Part shown: piece after piece, positions 47,734-59,018 of the stretch
Layout of the letters: each line of letters opens with the position of its first letter
How positions within the stretch are numbered: the stretch's first letter is position 1
Origin: Tagetes erecta
Lineage: Eukaryota > Streptophyta > Magnoliopsida > Asterales > Asteraceae
Assembly: GCA_030867185.1 (NCBI GenBank)
Contig: CM061487.1
Span: 23,647,000 to 23,710,999, forward strand
Length of the DNA stretch: 64,000 nt
Reading direction: 5' to 3'
Made by a program: the position numbers and the translations under genes
Notes under the pieces: model-generated
What the model saw: the letters and a program-made list of their open reading frames with translations, nothing else
Database searches by the model: none
Told to the model about the DNA's origin: nothing

Positions 47734-48078
47734 TGATAGGTTCAATTGGATCGTAACAATCACTCAAATGATCAGAATAACAAGTACAAACAAAACGATT
47801 CAATCACAAACACAATCCATACTCATAATTCTCGATGTATATTGATGATCAAAGCAATTCGTAGTACAAGTGCAGGAGAAACAAAATCACACACAGTTAA
47901 TTCTCTCTCTAACAGTGTAAAAGTGATCTAGCCTCCCTCCTCACACACACACACTACATATGCTTATAACAAACAAAATACAAGTTTAAGGAAAATACAT
48001 AATAAACCCTAAACTATACAAACATATAAACAATAAACAAAATACAAAGTAAATCTTAACAAGGAAATAACACTAACA
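47734..48078 (-). repeat. 5' LTR of element B
   Basis: 345 bp with TG...CA ends, nearly identical to 32453-32795. Its outer end reads ACACTAACA where the partner reads ACCCTAACA. Adjacent to the CTTTT target duplication at 48079-48083. Confidence 0.95.
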
Positions 48079-48083
48079 CTTTT
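48079..48083. repeat. Target duplication CTTTT, right side of element B
   Basis: Second copy of the 5-bp duplication; A's gag continues directly after it (GCCTTTTGACTG). Confidence 0.9.
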
Positions 48084-50633
48084 GCCTTTTGACTGTTTCG
48101 TTTCAGATTGATTGTTCATTGTTTTCGATTTCTGCTTCTTTGCAGTTGAAACATCAGTCTTTTTCACTTCTGGCTTCTTGACCAACTGAGCAGCAACTTG
48201 CGCCTTTTGTTCTTTCTTCCACCTGATGTATTCAGGATCATTGTATCCTGAAAATTCACCTTCTTCCTTCACCGTTGTTTCTGGTTCGGAATTAAGTTTT
48301 GGATACTCAACAAGTTGGATAAGAACATGCTCTAGTTTGTTATCAGACTTGTTGCTTGCTTCATCATCAGCCTCAGTTGTCAAACCATCTTCTTCTCTCA
48401 AACTTTCAATCAACACCTCAGATCCTTCGGACTCGGATTTACTTCTTTGAATTTCTTTGAATTTACGTTCATTTTCAGGTGAATGATCAAATTCATTAAA
48501 GTTTTCCGGTAAGGTTTGAGTGATTGAATTTGGCATCGGTTCATGAGTAAAACCCAACCCGGTTTTGGTTTTGTTACCTCTTTCTTTGATGAGTTGTTTA
48601 ACCATGGTTTTACAACTTTTAACCTTTGTTAATTCAACTTGAGTGACAGCATGTGCGACTTTTTCTTGTTCAAAGTTCTTTGTCATTTCTTCAAGTTGTT
48701 TGGTTATCAATTCCAGTTCCTTTAAGGTTTTGTTCCATGATTCTTTAAGTGACAGAATCTTCTCATCAGAAATTTTATGATCAATTTTAAGCTGTTCATG
48801 AAGTTTTTCATGTTTACTTAATTTGTCACCAATTTTAAAAGAATGAGTTCGATAATGTTCTACTTGTTGAATGCACTGTTCAGAACACAACCTTTCCTTA
48901 ACATCAGCAGGTAATGGAACATAGTTAGGGGGTAAGTCAGTACTAACCTTTGGTTGTTCGGTAGATGAAGAAGACTCACTGGCAGTAGCCATCAGCACAA
49001 GTTCAGACTCAGATTCTTCAACAGGATCAGATTTTGCACTCCAGTCATAATCTTCAGAATCTTCACTCACATCTTCAATCATCTTACCATCCCCTTCTTC
49101 TGACCAATCTTCTTCTATTTCACATACCAGTGCCAGACTTGATGTAAGATCAGACGTAAATTGTTCTGCATATGCGCTCCAATCATAACCGTCTTTAACA
49201 CTTACTAATGCTTTTGTTTGGTCTTCTGGCTTCTTTCCTTAATCTTTCAATTCAGGCATAGGAAGACTTTGGTATGGTTTCTAAAAGAAACGTTGATTTC
49301 TGCCTTGATAACTCGAAGATTGTTGAGAACTTTGACCTTGACCTTGATTGCTTGAACTAGCTTGGTCATTGAAATTCTTTGGCGCTTTGCATTCTCTTGA
49401 GAAATGACCATACTGGTTACAATTAAAACATCTGGCCTTTGATTTGTCAAATCCAACTGTCTTGTTAGCATGAGGTTTGTAACTTCGGTTAACATATGCA
49501 TGCTTTTGAGTTCGATATGCAACCATGACCATTTGCCAGTTAAGATCCATTTCTTCTACATCAACTGGATCCATTTCAAATAAGTCTTGAAGGACAACGT
49601 CCATTTGACTTAAGTGACTTCCTTGATATGCTTGAAAACTTGCCATAAAAGCAGTAAAGGCATTTTTAGTTTCGTCATCTTGCAACAGAATATTCACAAC
49701 GTCTTTCACTTTAGCTTGAACATTTGAATTTTGACTTTCTGATTGATTCTGATTTTGACTTTGAACTTGAGCTCTTGGTGGAGATTGAGGTTGAGAATAA
49801 GTTGGTGAATTTGGAAAGTATGCTGAATCAGTAAAGAAACTTGCACCAACAAATAAGTCACCCTCATCTTCAAATTTCATTGCATCTTGTGCAAGAAAAG
49901 CATTATCCACAGTATTGGCAGGATTTACCACATACTTATACTGAGTTTGTGAGCTTGATCTATCAGTGTTTCTAGATCCTTCATCAATCTCGACTTCTTC
50001 AATCTTTCCAATAAGCAAGTCTAATACCATTGGAAATTTCTCAGTATGTTTTAACAGAGTAACAGTCTGCTTCCAAGATGATGGTAAAGCACATAACAAT
50101 CGATCATTCAAGTCTTGAAGTTCAGTTTTAACTCCGAGGTTTGTCATCTCAGTAGTTAAGTGAACAAACCTGTTCATCATCTGGTGTACTGTCTCTCCAT
50201 TAATGTGTTCAAACAATTCCAGTTGTCTCTTCAGCTTTGATTTCTTCAAACTTCTCAATTGCTCTCCTCCTTCACATATCGACTTCAATGCTTTGAAGCA
50301 TGTATAACCAGTCTGATATGCATCCAATCTAGACAGAACTTGAAGTGGCAACCCCTTGCACATTAAAGAATATGCCTTGCTATCATTCTTTACTTTCCTC
50401 AAATCTTCTGCTGACAGATTATCCTCTGGATAAGGTGTAGTAGAGTCTTTGGTGTAGGTACTTGCACTATCTGGTGCTGTCTGAGTTGGAATGTGAGGAC
50501 CCTTCTCAATTGATTTCCACAAGTCATTGTCAATAGAACACAAGTGATGTCTCAACCTGATAGTCCAGTTCTTGAAATCTGCACGATTCAAAAGTCTAGG
50601 AACACGGTTATCAGAATCATCATTAGGAGCCAT
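48084..50633 (-). pseudogene. gag: Element A gag, 5' part
   Basis: The ATG at 50633 opens a UBN2-like gag nearly identical to B's. Two nonsense changes follow: TAG at 49281-49283 (CAG in B) and TAA at 49239-49241 (GAA in B). There is also a 3-bp in-frame loss near 49206. The frame then continues through the Ser/Glu-rich and coiled-coil regions to 48084, where element B is inserted. The CCHC knuckle CFNCNQYGHFSREC is intact. These lesions plus the insertion make A's gag non-functional. Confidence 0.85.
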
Positions 50634-51586
50634 TTTAACAATTTTTAAAAAAAAATATTTTTGGTTTTTGTTAATTTTTGAAAAGAAGTGATTAAAATAC
50701 TAAAATTAAGACAAGAAATTAAAGACAAGATAAGAAACAAGTATTAAAAACAACTAAAATGAGTCACACGGCAAAACAGTGAAAATCCTTCTTCAACTGG
50801 CTAAACAGTGTCTTTGTTCTTCACCCGGCAGGAAAAAGTCTTTACACGGCCAAATAGTCACCCGGCTAAATAGTTGTAATTGTTTTGTTCTTCACCCGGA
50901 TGAACAGTTACCTGGCAACAAGAATTAAACTTGACACGGCAATAGTCTTTGTCCGGCTGAACAGTACTCGATCACACGGCAGAGTTGTTTACCCGGCAAC
51001 ACAGTTGATGCTTACCCGGCTGTATTTTCTTAATCACCCGGCGTAACAGTGTTTTACCCGGCACAACAGTGTATCACCCGACTGAACAGTAACACTTTTT
51101 CTAAGTCAAATTCTTCACCCGTCTAGAACAAAATCCCTTACACGGCAATACAGGACCTAATTTGTTCTCCAATCTAAGTCCAAGGAAATTGTCTAAGTCA
51201 AATTAATCACCCGGCAAGTTAATCTTCAACCAAGTCTTAACTGTTCATCATCTTCTTCGTGAGATTTTTCTGGGTTTTGTCTAAAACTTGTCCAATTTGT
51301 CCAAAATTCACACACAAGCTGTGAATCAATCCGATTAACAATCCCTTATATCAATCAATCTGAAACATGTCCAATTTTTGATGAATTTGTGAAAAATTCT
51401 ATCGAACAGTGTTTTCACAATTTCTCAGATCTGATGATGATCTGATGAAATCTGCACAATCGTTGAGTATTAGAGTGATTATGATGATAAATCACAACTA
51501 AAAACACGAACAATTCATTCAGATCATTGTATTTGAGCGATTTTGATGTGTTTTTGCTTAAGAACAGCGAAGAACACGATAATCTA
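50634..51586 (-). other. 5' leader of element A with motif array
   Basis: Counterpart of B's leader. The array at 50761-51220 has about 18 motif copies in the same orientation. No gene. The segment beside the primer site is AT-rich. Confidence 0.7.
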
Positions 51587-51598
51587 GCTCTGATACCA
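51587..51598 (-). promoter_or_regulatory. Primer binding site of element A
   Basis: TGGTATCAGAGC on the minus strand, two bases from the LTR; tRNA-iMet type. Confidence 0.95.
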
Positions 51599-51600
51599 AT

Positions 51601-51934
51601 TGATAGGTTCAATTGGATCGTTAATATCACTCAAATGATCAGAATAAAACACACAAACAAACGATTCAATCACAAACACAATTCATACTAATAATTCTCG
51701 ATGTATATTGATGATCAAAGCAATTCGTAGTACAAGTGCAGGAGAAACAAAATCACACACAGTTAATTCTCTCTCTAACAGTGTAAAAGTGATCTCGCCT
51801 CCCTCCTCACACACACACACTACATGCTTATAACAACAAAATACAAGTTTAAGGAAAATACACAATAAACCCTAAACTATACAAACATGTAAACAAAATA
51901 CAAAGTAAATCTTAACAAGGAAATAACCCTAACA
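51601..51934 (-). repeat. 5' LTR of element A
   Basis: 334 bp, TGTTAGGG...CCTATCA in element sense. It differs from B's LTRs by scattered substitutions and small deletions (for example the internal repeat ATATAAACAATAAACAAAAT is shortened). The partner LTR is missing because A is truncated at 22400. Confidence 0.95.
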
Positions 51935-52098
51935 GCTTGTTGAAAGACAGAGTTTTGGCAGCATCATCTTAGGGGGAGTACTGTTGGGTCCTCTTGAAGA
52001 TAATGCATACCAAAACTTTAAGTTGCTCTCTATGCTCGTCACATGAAGATTTAAGTTGATATGTCGGATTTGTAAAGTGTCATCTTAGGGGGAGTACT

Positions 52099-52546
52099 GT
52101 TGGGGTTATTTGAAGATGTCACTTTCCAAATATAAGCGAGTGAAGATATCGAACATCATCACGAGCAAGCACGGGTGAAGACGTTCATTAATTGTATTTG
52201 TCTTAGAATATTTGTGTAATCGTTTCGTGCTTAAACGCGCGTTTGTGCTTAACTGCACGCTTTTAGGTTACATTGTAAGGTGAATGGTATGGACTATAAA
52301 TACCATCACCTAGGTCATTTGTAAAGAGAGTTGCATAAATTTCATTGAATATCACTTGTAACCTCTCTATTGATCTAATACAATTCACCTATTCATATTA
52401 TCATAATCTTCATCATACTTTGCATTGATCTTCATGAACATTCAAGCATCAATACGTGATTAGTGAGTTTCCGCATCACTGATTACAAACAACATCACCA
52501 AACAATCTCAGATCTAGATCCAAGCTCGGTTCATATAGAACTATCA
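52099..52546 (+). repeat. LTR of the copia remnant
   Basis: 448 bp, starts TGTTGGGG and ends AACTATCA. It is distinct from the 340-bp LTRs of A, B and C. It contains a TATA-like element and an inverted repeat around it. Confidence 0.65.
52279..52310 (+). promoter_or_regulatory. TATA box within an inverted repeat
   Basis: CTATAAATAC at 52294-52303 is a good plant TATA box. It overlaps an imperfect palindrome: GGTGAATGGTAT on the left and ATACCATCACC on the right, 11 pairs with one bulged A. Likely the LTR promoter. Confidence 0.6.
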
Positions 52547-52779
52547 ATTGGTATCATTCGTCCAAACTCCTTATGACTCAAGCTATGTTAAATCAAAAAC
52601 ACTTATTGATGTTTAAGCGAAAAAAAAGAAAAAAAAACTTGATATCTAGCAAATTACCTTAATAAATCTTAAGGCATCATATGGACCAGGATTAGGTATT
52701 CAAACATGATCATGGGGACCCATACTTTAATTATCAAATATCTATTCGATCCATTGGAACTTTATCAAAACAAACTTTA

Positions 52780-55062
52780 GTCAAATTTCGGGATGAAATT
52801 TCTTATAGGAGGGGTGACTATAACATTTGCCCCAAATCAAACCCGGTTTTAATCCAAACCCGAGCAATTTTTGTAATCATAATAATCAAATCATTAATTG
52901 GTTATTTAATAAATATTCAATCATATAATAATAACTTTATAAAATTATCAAGTGTATTCACAAAGGAATGTGATTTATATAAAAAAATTTGAGAAAAAAA
53001 ACGATATAATTACTTAAAGTTTATAATATTTAGTTAGCTGGTTAATTTAGTGCTATCTTTACCAAAACTAACTTCAAGGACTAATATTGACACACTTAAA
53101 ACTCATTTTTATGTTTTCACTGCAAAGAAAATGGAAATGCAGGGGCTGATCCTGTAAAATTATTAAAACACCCAGCCCACCCCCTTCACTTTCCCATTTT
53201 TCAGGCAAGAGCTCCGGCTAGCTCCGGCCGGTCTCCGGCGAAGTCCAAAACCAACATCTTAACCACTTTGGACTTGATTAAACTACCAAAACATCTTCCC
53301 AACTAAGATTCGAACCCAAAAGAACTCTCAAAACGCGTTCATTCTTGTTGATTTACTATCCTCAATCAAACCCATTTCCAAATCCGACGAATAAAATCAA
53401 ATCCCATAATATCCGCATTTAACTTCGAATTCAACTGACACAATCATTACCTTAATCAACTAAAACGCGTTTATTAAGTGAATTTCATTACAATCATAGA
53501 AATCATATCAAATCAAACACCAAAATTTACAAATTACAATTCGTACATGTCGAACACATTCTTGATCAAATCGAATTCTTATACGGTGTGCAAAACGCTC
53601 CTCCATACTCGTATCATGTTTCTGGATAATCAGTTTTCACACTTAACATACACGCATTCATCATTTATCATCATGTTCTTTTCTACTCGACAACCACCTT
53701 CCATTAACTATAATCATCAATTAATTGAAGTTTTTCACTCTTCTTGCATCAACACTGCTCTATGACATCTAAATTTCATCATATCATCTTCCTCGGATCT
53801 AGTTCTAATCGATCCGTAGCCGCAAGTATGCCTTCTTTTTCTTATCCAATTCTTCACGAATCAAGGTAAATATTATAGTCCCTAAACTCATTTGCAATCA
53901 TAGATCATTAACCTCAACATCAATTTCATTATCTGATTCACATTTATGTGCTTAGGATTTTAGGGTTTATATGAGAATTGGGATTTTGTTTAAAGAAAAT
54001 TGTTCTTTATAAAATATTCTCAAAACAAAACAACAATGGGGTTTGATCTGACTGGTTAATGCGTTTCACTGTGAACATAGAGACATGGGGTTCGAGTCCC
54101 TGTTCTAACATATGCTTTATTTTTCAGCTTCTTTTATTGTTCATTAAGGGATTATTATTTAATACTTGTAATATTATAAACTATAAAATAAATCTTGAAA
54201 TATAGGAGAACATGCTTATTTTTATTTTAAAACTTCACAAAAAGTATAAACGTAAAGTTTTAAAAACACAAAAAGAAATTATCCAAAAAAATCTTTTATC
54301 GCATTTTTGTTGAAAAAAAAACAAAAATAATCAATTTTTAAGTAATTATTTTGATTAATAAACAAGTTATTTTTCTAATTTCAACTAATGAATATCAAAT
54401 CGTTTTATTATAGGATCGTTGTTATATCATTCATTTATTATATTTATTCTGAGAATCATTATATATTTTAATAACTATTATTTGTATTATATGCATATAT
54501 ACTAATATCAAAACCCTCAGATCTCAATTTGAAACCCTAGCCCCCAAGTCATTTTTAGAATCCTAAGTCCATTACTCTAATTTAAGACATCATTACTTAG
54601 TTTAACTTCTAATGAAAGCTTTCGGTGTCTTGGTTAAAGTTTCTATTTAGTTATCATCTCATATCTTTTCAGGTGAGTATTCATAGCCTCTTTTCAGTTT
54701 TACATTTTGGGGTGATCTCATGTGAACTTATTAAACATGTTTATCATTTTTATCATTTTACTATTTCATCAGTTTATCATGTTGATCAGTTCATCAGTTT
54801 AATCAATTCAATTAATATTTTGTTATTACTTTCAATTATGTGTGCATAGCTTGATAAACATTGATTTTTACATAATCATTAAATTATTTAACCGACAGTT
54901 ATCAATGATAGATCTATTGGCCTAAAAACTCACCCCCTTGATTCTTGGGAGATTACAATTGAATTAATCATTTGTCCCTTCATCAACAGCTTAATCTGTG
55001 TGATTATGTGGCTGCAGTTTTCAAGGTTTGATTATGCATTTGTCTTGTATGTTACACATTTG
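52780..55062 (+). mobile_element. Ty3/gypsy (Tekay-like) 3' end and partial LTR
   Basis: TCAAATTTCGGGATGAAATT followed by AGGAGGGGTGAC (about 52788-52818) is the usual end of pol plus the polypurine tract in chromovirus Tekay elements. An LTR-like region begins at about 52815-52819 (first bases TGACTATAACA, so the start is degraded). It runs to 55062, where a related LTR begins. No ORF of note; AT-rich, with a CCGGC-rich patch at about 53215-53245 and a tRNA-like segment at 54053-54099. Confidence 0.5.
54053..54099 (+). ncRNA. tRNA-like fragment with A and B box
   Basis: TGGTTAATGCG (54053-54063) resembles a pol III A box, and GGTTCGAGTCC (54089-54099) is a perfect B box 25 bases downstream, as in a tRNA. 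A T-arm can be drawn with two wobble pairs, but I cannot draw a good acceptor or anticodon stem, so this is not a functional tRNA gene. Probably a tRNA-derived relic or SINE head inside the LTR. Confidence 0.35.
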
Positions 55063-55495
55063 TGTGACAACCCGCAAATTCAGATTAATACTGTAAACTT
55101 TTCTCTGTTAAATTTTTGATAATATTACTCGTCATGTGACTCGTTCGCTGCGTTAGTTAAGTTTATTTAAGTTTAGGGCTCGTTCTGTAATTAATTAAAC
55201 TAGTTTATAAACTTAAAAACCAAACTAAATAACCTGCAAATGTTTAAGGACCAAAAGTGTAAATGTTAATTTACATTACTCAAACTCTTGTCGAGCCAAA
55301 AAGCCCACCCCCACCCCCTGCATATCACTCGACATTAACTCGAAAAACCCTAACCCCTGTCATTCAGCCGCAGGATCTCTAAAACACACTCACACGATCT
55401 CGTCTCCCAACATCAGCTTCGATCATTACCTATCCGTGTTTTCGATCATCTTGTTCGTTTCTCCGGTAAGTTTTGCGAACCAAACTCCGGTGTAT

Positions 55496-56530
55496 GTATC
55501 TGTATATATATATATCAATCGGTTGTGTAATCTGTATGTATATATATGTAGAGAAGCAGCCATTGTCAACCGAAAACCAGTCGCGTTCCGATCATCTTCA
55601 TCATCTTTAAGTCAAGCAACCCGGACCGCTTTTCTTTCCCATTCCGTCAGCGAACCGAAGTAACAGCCGAAACTCTGTGGATCCCGATCATCTTTTCCGT
55701 TAAATTCCGATGAGTTTCGCGACTCGAATACGTGTGTATGTGATCGTATACGTGAAAAACTGTGTGTTGTTTGTATATATGTACGCGGGAACCATCATGT
55801 ATGTATAGAATGTATGTATATGCGTGAACTGTGTATGTGTGTGCATGTAGATATATAGAGAAAAGTAAAACAGCAGTAGTTATATGTGCAATATATGTGA
55901 GATGTATGTACGATGTATGTATGTGATGTACGCAAGTATGATCAATTTGTAAGTTTATATATTTGCAATGTGTATGCGTGATGTAGGGTCACAGTGTACA
56001 GCCTTATGAAAATCTATATATTATGTATATATGTGTATATAATAGTGCGTTTACAAGGATATGGCAGCATATGCATTGATGATTGAAACCAAATATCGCA
56101 TGAATATATATGTTGAATTTGTATGTCCAGTAGGTGTGTTTGTACGATGATGTAGCAGTAGGTTGTATGCAAGATAAGTATATATTATACATGCAGGAAT
56201 TGTAAGAGTTGATCGTGTAAATATTGTTACTTGTGTTTATACATGGGATAAAAAAAAAATATGTCTTGTGAGGTATGTATACATGTGTATGGTAAGAAAA
56301 CAGAATAAATAATAATTTAGTAAGTTTGTGGTTGTAATGCTTGTACGACCGTACGTAGGTAGGTGTGTTAAATGGATGGGTGTATGATAATGTATGGTTT
56401 GGGTGATAGTTGAGTGGGTGAAATGTATAAAAGTAGGCAAAGTGAAACTAGGATTTGAGTAAAGGTTTGGGTGTTCTTTGCGTGTATATTTATATATATG
56501 TGTGTCTACTATATTTTATGCATTTGCATA
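55496..56530. repeat. TA/TG-rich low-complexity tract
   Basis: Runs of TGTATATATATA, TGTATGTATA and GTGTATGTGTGTG alternate with unique sequence. No gene; short frames here are artefacts of composition. Confidence 0.75.
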
Positions 56531-56695
56531 CGTAGTTCTTACCTAATAGATATAATAACTATTAAAACAGGTCGTAGGGCGGTCTAGGCTCTCTTATTGC
56601 TTTTGTGCTGTTATTTTTGCTGTGCGCTTCAAAGATGAGTTCTTTGCCCGCTTTTAAACATTTTTCGCGGAGAAAACATACAAATGATTTTACAG

Positions 56696-56926
56696 GCCTT
56701 CGGGCAAAACTTTATGCCTTCGGGCGGGGCTAACTAAGGCTACTCTTTATACCTTCGGGTATGCCTACGGACAGGTTTCGGTAAGAGTATAAATGCCTTC
56801 GGGAAAACTTTAAACAGCCTTGGGCTGAGTTTTATACCTTCGGGTAGGGCCTTCGGGCAAGCTTTTAAACAGCCCTGGGCTGAGGTTTACGCCTTCGGGC
56901 AGGGCCTTCGGGCAGGGCCTTCGGGC
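56696..56926 (+). repeat. Array of CCTTCGGG hairpin units
   Basis: About twelve units in 230 bases. Most are GCC-TTCG-GGC, which as RNA is a short stem closed by the very stable C(UUCG)G tetraloop. Variants keep pairing with different bases: ATACC-TTCG-GGTAT (56749) and CAGCC-TTG/CTG-GGCTG (56815, 56870). The last three GCCTTCGGGC units are in 13-bp steps. Confidence 0.8.
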
Positions 56927-57710
56927 AACGGTTTTGATAAAACAAAGTTCTATTTTCTAACTGTTTATTTTACTGAGCATGATTCCACTCAACTCTAAAG
57001 TCCTTTCCTTTTTGTCGAGATTATTAATATACAGTGGGTATAACGGGGAAATTTGAGTAGTACTACGGGTTCGGCAGACCCCATCATGCTGGATTGGTTT
57101 CCAGGTGGTGCAAATTGTCCTTTAACTTTTGGTCACCCGTCGTGGTGGTAACAAGGCAACCTTATCGTATCGTTCAGTTTAATCTCGACGTGCTCATGTA
57201 GTAAACGAGGTGGTCTAGGTAACCAGCAATAGTAATGATGTTTATCGGTTAAACGGTTTCAGTATTTTTATATACTCTTGTTACTTAAACTCATTGAACT
57301 CACCAACATAATTTGTTGACCTGTTTTAGTATGTTTTTCTCAGGTGTCTAGGAGCTGTGCACGTAGGACATATCATGCATGAGTCGTTTTATTTTATTTT
57401 GAACAGTTATTTACATTGCTGGTTTAATAAAAATAAATGCCGGTTTTGTGCTAGACTATTGAGCACAGGTTTTATACTGGTATCGTGCTAGACTGTTGAG
57501 CGCAAGTTTATTTAAGTAATGGGTTTGTTTGAAAGCTTCCGCTAAACTCTGAAAACTTACATTTTAATACCCTGAGTTTTGGGTTAACGTCTAAGTTAAA
57601 CTTTTATTTAAAACGTTGAGTCAGTGTTACTGTAACTAATGGCTTGAGATCCTGGCATGTCACACGCCTAACGGATACCCCGTTTGTGGAAAATTGAGGG
57701 TGTGACAGAT

Positions 57711-57722
57711 TGGTATCAGAGC
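57711..57722 (+). promoter_or_regulatory. Primer binding site of the gypsy element
   Basis: TGGTATCAGAGC three bases after the LTR end. It marks 55063-57707 as a 5' LTR. Internal sequence follows for a few hundred bases at most. Confidence 0.8.
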
Positions 57723-57926
57723 CATAAGTTATAGGGAACTAGCATTTCATTGCATATAGTCTATAAGTGCAAGCATTTGCATTAGTTACACTCACACGGC
57801 ACATTAGTACCCTAGTTAGAATTAGTGTTTGTTTGCCTATACGTGTTACGTTTTATGTGCTTACCTGATATAAGATCTTGGTTGCTTCAGATTCCTTATA
57901 CAAAGTAATGTGTCCTTATCCCAAAC

Positions 57927-58079
57927 ATGAATTTAAATTTGCTTCCTAAATCTGATTTTCTTCGCCGAATGTGGCTGAGACATCTTCTCAAGGCGCAAAG
58001 AGGCCAAGAGTATGAGCCTGACGATTACAACCGTTTTGACCCGTTTGAGGCTATCCCTCCTAGAGTTCGTGAAGCATAA
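57927..58079 (+). pseudogene. Short gypsy gag-like fragment
   Basis: An ATG-started 50-codon frame ending in TAA, with RFDPFEAIPPRVREA near the end. Its place about 200 bp after the primer site, and the FDPF/PPPVRE-type pattern, suggest a remnant of gag. No gag core, zinc knuckle or pol follows, so the element is deleted or interrupted here. Confidence 0.3.
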
Positions 58080-59018
58080 GTTATTCATCAGATCATTCCT
58101 TCTTGTCAGAATACGTTGAATCTTGTAAACCCAGAAAACCGATTTTATTCAGATTTTTTTTTCACTCTGTTGAACGCGTGGTGACAATAAAAGCGCGTTA
58201 AGTATTGAACACTCAAATCATAAGGATTAAGACGTTGAAGTTATCCGTAGTGATTTTCTTTCGTGAAGTATTTTGTTCGATTCTTTTAAACCTTCTCCAT
58301 ATTGTCACACTTATCTTATTTCATCAAGTTGGTGCTTGTTGCTCTCGTGAAAGCTATTGACTCGAAGAGGCACCTCGTAAACATGAGTATTGATGGTATT
58401 CTCATTCTACACAAAGACTGTGTTTGAATACTAATACAAACACAACCTACAGTTGGTAAATAAGCAAGTATTAAATGAATACTATCCTCTCTTATACATC
58501 CTATATTCGGAATAATATAAATTATCTTATAAATAAGCCCAAAACAATAAGCATGATAAAACTTAAGATTAAAGCCCATGATGGGAGACAAAGTAGGGTG
58601 ATTGTGTTAGGTAAATTGACGATTACCGGTGCGCAACGTAATGGTGAATTTACAAGTACACGATGATCCTGGTAACACCTTTCAAGTGGGTAATACCAAG
58701 AAGCACAAAAGTGTATAATAACTCAACACAAATCCCTCTGACAAAAGTCTATCTGGAACGAAAATTTATTCTTAAATAACGCACTAATATCAAGTTTATC
58801 ATCGATTACATTCGTTGAAAACCCATCCATGGATGTAAAAACTTACAATACCACTACAAATGAGAAATAATACAAGCCTAGATATGTACAAACTCCCCCA
58901 CATCTAACTTACCTTAAACATTCTACTATTGAAGTCGATCCATAATGACCCGATCACAAGATTTATGAATTATTTTGACAATGTAATAAGATTACACTAC
59001 TATACAATGACACCAACT
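58080..59018. other. Unassigned segment
   Basis: About 940 bases without a convincing gene. A CTCCCCCACATC motif at about 58892 resembles a polypurine tract on the minus strand, so it may be a degraded retroelement end. The five bases before element C are CCAAC; the matching target duplication would lie outside the window. Confidence 0.4.

Larger units (their letters stand above)
32453..48078 (-). mobile_element. Ty1/copia element B, complete and young, 15.6 kb
   Basis: It has both LTRs (343 and 345 bp, TG...CA ends), a 5-bp target duplication, a primer site, a polypurine tract and all three coding regions in one direction. The LTRs differ by one substitution and one 2-bp indel, so the insertion is recent. 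It is nested in a close relative. At 15.6 kb it is unusually long for copia; the excess is the 3.9-kb extra ORF, a 2.9-kb spacer and a 1-kb leader. gag and pol carry disabling changes, so it probably moved with help from another copy. Confidence 0.95.
22401..51934 (-). mobile_element. Ty1/copia element A (Sirevirus-like), 3' truncated and interrupted
   Basis: Read on the minus strand: 5' LTR (51601-51934), tRNA-iMet-type primer site, motif-rich leader, gag, [element B inserted at 32453-48078], rest of gag, pol, spacer, extra ORF. It ends at 22400 against satellite, so the last third of the extra ORF, the polypurine tract and the 3' LTR are missing. Domain order protease-integrase-RT-RNase H identifies Ty1/copia. 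The extra ORF after pol and repeated GGGGGAG polypurine motifs suggest the Sirevirus lineage (inference). A and B are close relatives. Confidence 0.85.
51935..52556 (+). mobile_element. Copia remnant: polypurine motifs, LTR and primer-site stub
   Basis: Plus-strand 3' end of another copia element into which A inserted. CTTAGGGGGAGTACTGTTGGG occurs at 51967 and again at 52083, and the second copy leads into an LTR (52099-52546). The LTR is followed by AT and TGGTATCA, the first eight bases of a tRNA-iMet primer site, after which similarity ends. PPT-LTR-PBS in one piece points to recombination between LTRs of tandem copies, or to two remnants sharing one LTR. Confidence 0.65.
55063..57707 (+). 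repeat. Long Ty3/gypsy LTR (about 2.6 kb)
   Basis: Starts TGTGACAACCCGCAAATT and ends GGGTGTGACA, followed after GAT by a primer site. The length and the TGTGACAACCC start fit Tekay-type chromoviruses. Inside: a C-rich block (55300-55320), a TA/TG-rich low-complexity tract (about 55496-56530) and an array of TTCG hairpins (56696-56926). Confidence 0.65.

Noticed and set aside
54051..54110. A functional tRNA gene
   Set aside because: Only A/B-box-like motifs and a weak T-arm; acceptor and anticodon stems do not form.
55496..56530. Small ORFs in the TA/TG-rich tract
   Set aside because: Low-complexity composition produces open frames; no domain and no conservation evidence.
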